Shown here in pieces: positions 31,059 through 37,680 of a DNA stretch of 37,680 nt; within the stretch, counting starts at the first letter, position 1, and every line of letters starts with the position of its first letter. Origin of the DNA: Ceraceosorus guamensis. Its lineage: Eukaryota > Basidiomycota > Exobasidiomycetes > Ceraceosorales > Ceraceosoraceae. The notes under the pieces are model-generated. The model saw only the letters and a list, made by a program, of their open reading frames with translations, was not told the origin of the DNA and made no database searches. The stretch spans positions 1-37,680 of the forward strand of contig NW_020290124.1 in assembly GCF_003144195.1 (NCBI RefSeq), written 5' to 3'. A program made the position numbers and the translations under genes.

Positions 31059-33374
31059 TCAGACTTGTCGGAGGGTGAAGCGCGCTAGGAGCGTGGCTGC
31101 TGTTGGCACACCTCGCAGATTGAGCAGGCGGAAAAAGGTCCACTGGCCGTTTGGCGCAGAAGTCAGTCTGATCGAGGTGGTCAAGAAGGCCGGGTTGCGA
31201 GCAAAGGCGTCTACGGTGAGGGGTGGGGGGTGTTTGGGGGTGGAGGGTGGAAGAGAGAGGGTTTTGCGGGGAATCAGCGCGAGCGTGCGCCTGTTTCTCT
31301 CTCTCTCCTGCGCACGCATGACAAAGCCTCGTCTTCTAGCACACTCACCGTCGCTCTTGATGAGGATACGCAAAAAGGTCAAGTCGTCGTTGTCGAATTG
31401 CCATTCGAGCTGCTCGGGAGGATCCCAAATGGGACTGGTGGCAGGTGGCTGCTCCTTGCCAAAGAGCTGCTTGTGCTTGTGAGGTCGATAGTGGCTCGTC
31501 TTGCGCTTTTCTGGCGAGCCGGTGGCTTGAGGATGGTATAGACTGCACGTGACGTATGGCTAGATGGGTGAAGGAGAGGAAAAAGAAGGCGCGGGGAGGG
31601 GGAGGTGGGAGGGTTCAGAGAGCTAGCGCGAGAGAGAGCGCTTCTGTAAACCTATACGCACCTTGATGTCCTTTTCGCGATCGTCGGGAACGGGTAGATC
31701 GGTCGCTCCAGCAATCTCTAGACGCAGCTGTACTTTGCCGCTAGGCTTTGGCCCGGGTTGTCTGCGGAGATGCGGCGGTTTGAGTACCTGTAGAGGGTAA
31801 AGAGGACAGGCAGACGGTCAGCACCTTTTGCGAGCTACACTGCCCTGTATCGATCGATGCGATGCGATGCGATGCTCACCCAGCCGTCAGTGTTCGCGAA
31901 CATGGCTTCATTGAGTCCAGCTGCGTAGTCAAAGGTCTGCATGTTCAGAGCGCACACTTGCGCTCCGACGCCCCAAAAGGGAACGGGATTGAGGTTCGAG
32001 GAATCTGGGTCCGAAGCGAGGGAGTGTGAAAAAGTCAGTCTTGCAACAAGCGAATCAGGGTTCAGCAAGCTTTTTTGCTGCCCCTGCTCACTGATCCTGA
32101 GTCCTTTGGGATAGATGCGCATCAGGTTGCTAGCGTTGTGCGATACGAGACCATCGCTTGCGCCTTCCGAGATGAGCTTCTTCACTGCTCGCTCTTCCAC
32201 ATTGACGAGTGCATTGTGAGGCGTGCTGGAAGGGTCGGATGTGCCCTGCACCCAGGCATTGCTGGTCGGCTTCATGCTGCGTGCGGGGCGGGGAGAAAGA
32301 TGGCGAGTGTCAGTAGCTTCGCATCACTCATCCATCTGGCATTGCTTGCGCTCACCTCTGCGCATACACGCCCAATGCAGCGAGCTCCGGCACGATCTTG
32401 GACTGCTGAGCTTTCGCCTTGCGCTCATTGTACGCCCGCTCCTCCTCATCGCTGCTGCTGCTCTCCTCTTCCTTGGCGTCTGTGATGGCAGCCACATCTC
32501 CCGCATCCGTATGACCGTACCACTCCACCATCACCAGCACCTTGCCGCCCAGATCGCCTAGCGTGGCAACGCTCTGCCCGTCTGGCCCGCGCGAGACTGG
32601 CTCGGTGATCAGCTTGTCGCGCAGCTCTTCCTTCAGAATGGCAGAGATGCGTTCTTGACCCGCCGGCCCCGCGTGATTCTCCAAGCTGATGAACACCGGA
32701 TTAGGCAGCGGCTCCTTGCGATTCTTGGCCTCGGCAATCTCCGCTTCCACCTGCTCCGCTATAGCTTTGCACACGGATCTGAAGGGGACGTGCGCGGTGA
32801 GCGTGTAGCCGTGCGTCACTTTGGGTTCATCTGGACTCTGATCATTATCCCACGCATCGATCTCTACGCAGCGAGCACCAGCTTGCAGATGCGCCTTGTA
32901 CGCGTTGGCATCGGATTTGCCGTACAGCTGCTTGGAGACGAGGTAGGTGTTGTGAGAGCTGCTGATAAAGTACTCGGTGAGCGGGTGCGTGCGATCGACG
33001 ACGTAAGCCGGTTGGTGCACCTGGGATCGAGCGAGGATATTCTGCACAGCGACCGAGTGCCTCGTCTCCTCTTCGCCTCCTCCAATGTCCGACTCTGCAA
33101 TCTCCTTTGCGCGATGAGCCAAAAAGGAGCGAAGAGCATGACTGACGCGAAGCTTTTTGCGCTCATCGATGTCTGCTGCGCTGCCGATCACGCGACCTCC
33201 ACCGGCTAGATGGTCCAGATCGGCCTCTTGACCCAAGTCGTCGCCTCCTTCATCGTCCGATGGCTTGAAAGGGTTGAGCTTGGCGAAGCGGTGGGTGGGA
33301 ATGGATGGCGCTTCGCTGTCCGGCCCGTGCGAGCCGGCGGCGGCGACTGGTGGTGGTGCTGGTGTAGGCGTCAT
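31059..33374 (-). CDS. PLC1: phosphoinositide-specific phospholipase C, delta-like
   Basis: Six exons in coding order: 33374-32356, 32276-32092, 32004-31880, 31787-31662, 31559-31349, 31210-31059; 605 residues. It cleaves PIP2 to IP3 and diacylglycerol at the plasma membrane. The X domain opens with HPLTEYFISSSHNTYL. Catalytic and Ca-binding residues are all present: His141, Glu171 and Asp173 (RCVEIDAWD), His188 (THGYTLT) and Glu232 (SLENH). A charged X/Y linker (EEESSSSDEEERAYNERK) follows, then the Y domain, with SNLMRIYPKGLRIS, VPFWGVGAQVCALNMQT and GWVLKPPHLR joined across introns. A C2 domain at about 462-605 has LRLEIAGATDLP, YVTCSLY, LTFLRILIKSD and LLNLRG. Exon 4 has no Met and is easily missed. 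No PH domain or full EF-hand pair is seen in the ~130-residue head, as in other compact fungal PLCs. All introns restore conserved text. Confidence 0.95.
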
Positions 33375-33395
33375 GATGTGTGTGCGGGCGTTCAG

Positions 33396-33398
<3 letters not shown>

Positions 33399-33475
<77 letters not shown>

Positions 33476-33485
33476 TGGGTGTGTG
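33399..33485. repeat. (GT)n microsatellite in the PLC leader
   Basis: About 40 GT units with a few GG interruptions. On the PLC sense strand it reads as (CA)n and ends about 25 bp upstream of the start codon. Confidence 0.92.
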
Positions 33486-34125
33486 GAGAGACAGAGTGCG
33501 CCTGACCGATGCGCAGCGCAGCGTTCATCATCCATTCAGATTCACTTCAGACTCATAACAGACCGATCCATCCAATCCATCCACCTGCCCAGCAGCAAGA
33601 GTCGCAAGTCACCGCACCGCACCGCACCGCACCGCACCGAGTGTCGGTGATTGTGGAGGCGCTGTTGTGCTGCATCACCCATGCGCAGGTCCGAGCTATG
33701 CGGTACCGGTACCGGTACATACAAGGTGGGCGCCTGGAAGCAGGCTGACAGGCTCGCTGCATCCCCTCTCCCGCATGCAGAACTAACTGACCCGCAGGCA
33801 TAGCACTGGACGAGCGTGAGTGTGAGTGTGAGTGTGAGTCTCTGCATGCATGGATGGGTGCGTGGTGCGCATGCACGCAAGTCGCGATCGATGTGGCTTG
33901 GCTTGCGCTTCTCCGCACTCGGCAAGTCGGCATGGCATGGCGTGGCCCAGCATTTGCAGGCGGCTCGAGGAGACGTGGATGCGCGCGCGCTCGCTCACTC
34001 AGACCATCTTCAGGTGACTGACTGACTCGCCACCGACGACCGTGAAACTGCTTCCACACACTTGCAACGCTGTACGCTCACATCCGAACTCGTTTGACTA
34101 TACACCGCTAAGCGATTCATAGCAC

Positions 34126-34158
34126 ACTCGTGACTCGTGACTCGTGACTCGTGACTCG
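34126..34158. repeat. (ACTCGTG)n heptanucleotide repeat
   Basis: Four to five head-to-tail copies of ACTCGTG. It belongs to the same GTGACTC-type sequence that recurs in other spacers of this window. Confidence 0.85.
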
Positions 34159-34206
34159 ATAGCAAGTCATACACTCGTCACTCTACCTCGGTGCACCCCG
34201 TCAGCT

Positions 34207-34207
<1 letters not shown>

Positions 34208-34238
<31 letters not shown>
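34208..34238. repeat. (AGC)n microsatellite, non-coding
   Basis: Ten AGC units in a region without a supported gene. Confidence 0.9.
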
Positions 34239-34240
<2 letters not shown>

Positions 34241-34693
34241 CACCTCGAAGCTACACAGTCTCACTCGCACTCGCTCGACCGTGCTCTGAGCACACATTCA
34301 TCATCGGCTTTTGCCAGCGCATGCATACACGGGCTCGAATGTGAGGTGAGGGTTGTTGTAAATGACGTTCTCATCAACCCATCGCTCCATTCGTCATGTC
34401 ATGTACTCCCATCCGGCTTGCGGCATAATCAAATGAAGGCCCCCATCAGCTCCATACGTGCGCTTCCTCCCCGCCGTCATTCATGTGGCCCTCGCATCCT
34501 CGCTTCTTGACATCCTCGGTCCCTGCTGCACGCACACGCACACGCACTGCGCCGGCCCTTGCATGCCAGCAAGCAAGTCGTGAGTCGTGATCGAGTCTCG
34601 TTGGTCCTCTTTGCTCCCTATACGCATCGCGTACGCCGTCCGTGTGTGGTTCATCTTGTTTGTTGGCATATATCCATCCGTCATCGGTGCCAG

Positions 34694-35026
34694 TCACGTG
34701 CGAATCGAATCATGCGGCAGCGCTCGACTCAAACTCTTCTGCTGCGCTTTGCAGGCCGGTGTTTCGGGATAGGCTTGGCAGAGATGCCACTGCGTCGGCT
34801 CTTGACGATGCGCAAGTTGAAGCTCATCCCCCAGTCCGAGTCCAGCTGCTCTCGTCTTGTCGGTCCCGATGGCGCGTGCGGACAGCATCGCTCCTGCTGG
34901 CCAGACTCGTCGGTTGGTGAGTTGCGAGGGTGGGAGTCTGATGAGTGGAAGTGCATGTACGACCAGCGCGAATGGCGGCGGCAGTACGGCGATCAGGAAG
35001 AGCGCGACTATGATGGCTGCTCTCAT
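34694..35026 (-). CDS. small predicted secreted protein F
   Basis: A single frame of 110 residues. The start has a favourable context (CACAATG). A strongly hydrophobic leader follows: MRAAIIVALFLIAVLPPPFA and LVVHA, then LPLIRLPPSQ. The mature part contains one spaced cysteine pair (WHLCQAYPETPACKAQQ) and ends DSIRT. I recognise no family, and it does not share the motifs of the A-D cluster. An open plus-strand frame of 164 codons covers the same DNA, so coding strand is not certain; the signal peptide and start context favour the minus strand. Possible further exons could not be traced. Confidence 0.45.
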   Translation of the reverse strand: MRAAIIVALFLIAVLPPPFALVVHALPLIRLPPSQLTNRRVWPAGAMLSARAIGTDKTRAAGLGLGDELQLAHRQEPTQWHLCQAYPETPACKAQQKSLSRALPHDSIRT

Positions 35027-36629
35027 TGTGCCCGGCCGCGAAAGCTGATGTGATGATTGCTTCCAGCCTGCTGCTGCTTGTTACTGCGACTTGCTGCGGC
35101 ACTCACGGTTCGAGGCGCGTCAGTCAGTCACGATCGAGTGCAGGCTTGTCGCAAGAAGTGCGCGCTGATGGACGCCGAACTCGCCAAGACCTGCCCTGCC
35201 CTGCCCTGCCCTGCCCTGCATGCATGCTCACCTCCGATGGGCGTGCTATCGTGTGAGTCGCAGTTGTGAGTCGCGAATCGTGAGTGGCAGATCGGTGATG
35301 CAGCAACGCGACGACCCGCTCGATACGCACCGAGTCAAAGCTGCTGCTGCTGCCCTTCGAAGTCTGACTTGCAAGTGTCTCAGCACAATCTTGGTGGTTG
35401 GTGCACATGTGCGGATGTAGGGGCGAAGATGTGCCGGGATGTTTCAGATATGGCAAGAAGTTATCACTCGATCCACTTCATCGTCCGCTGAGACAGCATC
35501 AGGCAGCAAAGGTTCATACGCACACGGGCACGAGCTGCTCGCCATTGCGCAGGCGTGCGTGCGTTGCCACATCGAAGAACTTTGCACAGCTCGTCCGGTA
35601 CGGCTATCGGTGCTGCATTGCTCGTCGCGGGTCACCACGCCAGCAGCAATTGGCCAAGCAAATGTATGGGCGTCAAAGCGGCGTCAGGGCAACGAGAGTG
35701 TTGATCTCTGAGACAAAGTGCCTCACTTGCCATACGCACATCTCCTCCTCGCCGCGCTCCTGCGCCACATTCCTCGAACCGCCGCGACGATAGGGGCTGC
35801 TGCGCCGCAAACACGTCCTCGCTAGCAGCAGACACTCGGGCGCCCTTCCGATCGAGGGCCCAGTGCGGGGCCGTCGGCTGACTGCCCCCCGCTAAATCAC
35901 AATCACCTTGGCAGTCACACGACGCAGCTGCGGTCATTGCAGAGAAGCGCAGAGCGAGACTCAGCCTCAGCTCATCGCGTCACTCACAGCTAGGCTTACC
36001 GTACAAGCCCGCACTTTCAAATTCTCGGAGACTTTGACGTGGCCCACGTACGAAGTACCCCACAGTACCTCACCGCCCAGACGGAGCGGGAGCTGTCGGG
36101 TGGGACGGCCGGCTAAGTTCCGATTCCGTCTGCGCCTCGCAGTGTCTTCCTGCAGCCAACCCCTCTCGATGGAAAAAGGGGCGTTGGAACTCTTGCTGCT
36201 CACGAACGCTCTTCGTGGCCATGCACAGTGTTCCACTCGGCACCGCATCAACTCAAGGAACCTCATCGAAACTTCTCCAACGCCACTTGCAACCCCTCGT
36301 CACGCCACTCAGCTGACGGCTCCAACTGCTGATTTCGCTGCCAATTCGTCAGTCACTTCAAGCTTGCAGTGGCACGCCATGCACTGTTGTGGCAGCCATG
36401 AGCCTATCCAAGGAATGTTTGCTTAGGCACAGGCATGCGACTTGGACCAAGGCAGATAGAACAGGCAATGCTCTCAAATAGGGTAGGAAATGTCAGGGCA
36501 GGTTCACGACCTCTCCTTTCCTGTCTTTGCTTCTCTACCCATTCGCGACACAAGTCTGGCACTTGCAGCTTTCCATTTCGACTGCGACGACCGACCGCAC
36601 TCCTCTAGTCGTGTTTTCACCACTCGCGC
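35027..36629. other. subtelomeric spacer, no clear gene
   Basis: About 1.6 kb with a (CCTGC)n tract at 35193-35219 and several short open frames. The most protein-like is a minus-strand frame at about 35444-35670, containing YEPLLPDAVSADDEVDRV and ending TSCHI; it could be a terminal exon, but I cannot connect it to a start. A plus-strand frame beginning at 35053 has a short hydrophobic start but dissolves into the CCTGC repeat. Confidence 0.4.
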
Positions 36630-37355
36630 ATGACCGGAATGCGTGCGCCATTCATCGCTTTGTGCTTGATCGCTGCAATCTCTTCGTGCTCGGTGCAAGG
36701 TCAACCAATTGCTGGGACTGAGCTGCGCGCGCGCGCTCCACCGGACCCCACCGAGCCGCGAAAGAGTTCTGCTTCGGAAACGAGTCGGGATCGTCCGGCC
36801 AAGATTCAAAAAAAGGTTTCTGCGTCGCACGGACAGGACATCCAGGCGGTACAGCGCAAGGCCGACCGACGTGAGTCAGCTTTCTCGATTTGAGGTGTGT
36901 AGGATGGCCTAGTGACGCGTTTATATATCGGTCCCGTCAATTCGCGGTCAGGCGTGGCTCGTGCAAAAGCTCGAGAGGCTGCTGCTGTGCACTGGAGCTA
37001 CCTCGACGATGTGGATAGGGCGAGCACCTCCTTGACTGCCACGAACCCCGTTCTAACATCGACTACATCACCTGTCCGAGCGAGTGGCACTTCGCTCAGG
37101 TCTAAGGCGAGATGGCAACACACGATTCGACAGTTCAAGACGACGCCCCATTTGACCCTGCGCAAGTCCGTCTCCCCATCTAGCTCGGGCTTTCTGAGCG
37201 GCTACAGCGCATCAGGTTCCGAAGCAGGCAAACCTCGCAACAAAGGTACAGCTACGACTTCGACCTCTTCCCTGTCGACCTCGACGAGCGCAGGGGAGCT
37301 TGCGCATGATGCGGAGAGCGCATGGAAGAAAGGAATGGGCCACGTGTTGCTGTGA
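36630..37355 (+). CDS. telomere-adjacent predicted secreted protein E
   Basis: Two exons: 36630-36870 and 36952-37355, phase-1 intron (GTGAGT donor, CAG acceptor); 214 residues. The signal peptide is MRAPFIALCLIAAISSCSVQ when started at the fourth codon (36639); the Met at 36630 adds three residues. The mature chain lacks cysteine. It is basic and Ser/Thr/Ala-rich: KIQKKVSASHGQDIQAVQRK before the intron and RVARAKAREAAAVHWSYLDD across and after it. Then come a Thr/Ser stretch, LRSKARWQHTIRQFKTT, a long Ser/Thr run and the end ESAWKKGMGHVLL. No known family, and no obvious motif shared with A-D. The overall design (signal peptide, disordered cysteine-free body, phase-1 intron) is the same. The frame stays open across the splice, which supports the model. 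Confidence 0.65.
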
Positions 37356-37619
37356 AGCGGAAAAGTTTTTCGGGAAGCGCCGCCTTCTTCGCAAAATAGT
37401 CCGGAGCCGGAAGCAGGTAGCATAGACGGGAGAGGGGGGGATCGGAATATGGTCAGAGGGATTTTCCAATCTGGACAAAACGCTCCCCGGGTGGAGCAAG
37501 ATGGGATTGCGGCGTCAAATGAAATGTACGCGTTTGATTTTCCATTGTGGGACTCGGTCGAGCGTGCCAGAGTTCGAAGGGATGGCGTTGAGATGTAAGA
37601 AGCCCAGCTAGTCAAAAGT
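37356..37619. other. unique sequence between gene E and telomere
   Basis: A 264-bp stretch with a G-rich run at 37430-37441. No gene or subtelomeric repeat family is recognised. Confidence 0.6.
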
Positions 37620-37680
37620 TTAGGGTTAGGGTTAGGGTTAGGGTTAGGGTTAGGGTTAGGGTTAGGGTTAGGGTTAGGGG
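37620..37680 (+). repeat. telomere, (TTAGGG)10
   Basis: Ten perfect TTAGGG units plus one G, running to the end of the window. The G-rich strand points outward, as at a right chromosome end. It joins unique sequence directly, with no degenerate repeats between. Confidence 0.98.

Larger units (their letters stand above)
33375..34693. other. repeat-rich region upstream of PLC
   Basis: About 1.3 kb with no supported gene. Simple repeats dominate: (GT)n at 33399-33485, (CACCG)n at about 33611-33640, (GTGAGT)n at about 33817-33838, (ACTCGTG)n at 34126-34158 and (AGC)n at 34208-34238. The PLC-proximal part must hold its promoter and leader. Confidence 0.55.

Noticed and set aside
33542-34059. Minus-strand frames of 127-168 codons upstream of PLC
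   Set aside because: Composed of translated simple repeats (His-Ser, Arg-Cys-Gly-Ala); no protein-like composition.
34559-35053. 164-codon open frame on the plus strand opposite protein F
   Set aside because: No domain or signal peptide; covers repeat-rich DNA. Kept only as a caution for protein F.
35053-35256. Plus-strand frame with a hydrophobic start (MIASSLLLLVTATCC)
   Set aside because: The Leu run comes from a CTG triplet run and the frame then enters the CCTGC repeat. It begins only 27 bp from the divergent start of F, so both are unlikely.

Overview
The window is the end of a fungal chromosome. It finishes at the right edge in ten perfect TTAGGG repeats, in the orientation expected for a right telomere. 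Genes are dense and have several short introns (about 70-260 bp), mostly with GTGAGT-type donors. Intergenic DNA is rich in microsatellites. No transposon, rRNA, tRNA or CRISPR array was recognised. Intron style, gene content and a cluster of secreted proteins suggest a basidiomycete, possibly a smut relative (Ustilaginomycotina). The lineage is inferred and cannot be fixed from sequence alone.

Left part (1-17.6 kb), conserved genes: a four-helix membrane protein of unknown function (-); a water-selective aquaporin with long tails (+, six exons); mitochondrial ferredoxin/adrenodoxin reductase (-, three exons); the Hsp90 co-chaperone STI1 (+, four exons); the structure-specific endonuclease subunit SLX1 (-), unusually long and ending in a SUMO-interacting-type motif; and the TFIID subunit TAF11 (+, three exons). 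FDXR/STI1 and SLX1/TAF11 are divergent pairs sharing repeat-rich promoters.

Middle part (17.7-24.0 kb): four genes on the minus strand (called A, B, C and D here) stand in tandem between TAF11 and WAPL. I rebuilt each by joining exons. Each encodes a predicted secreted protein with a signal peptide, a disordered Ser/Pro/Arg-rich body with almost no cysteine, and only phase-1 introns. A and B share a C-terminal helical motif; C and D share a different C-terminal layout. I recognise no known family. They look like a local, diverging cluster of secreted proteins, and this is the most interesting part of the window.

Right part (24.6-37.7 kb): the cohesin-release factor WAPL (-), verprolin/WIP (+), phosphoinositide-specific phospholipase C (-), then about 3 kb of repeat-rich DNA holding one small secreted-protein candidate (F, -). 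A further two-exon secreted-protein gene (E, +) stops only 264 bp before the telomere repeats. Conserved housekeeping genes therefore run to within about 4.3 kb of the chromosome end, with no telomere-linked helicase or long subtelomeric repeat visible.

Exon boundaries were worked out by hand from reading frames, splice signals and family resemblance. The least certain joins are the last acceptor of the aquaporin and the third intron of SLX1.
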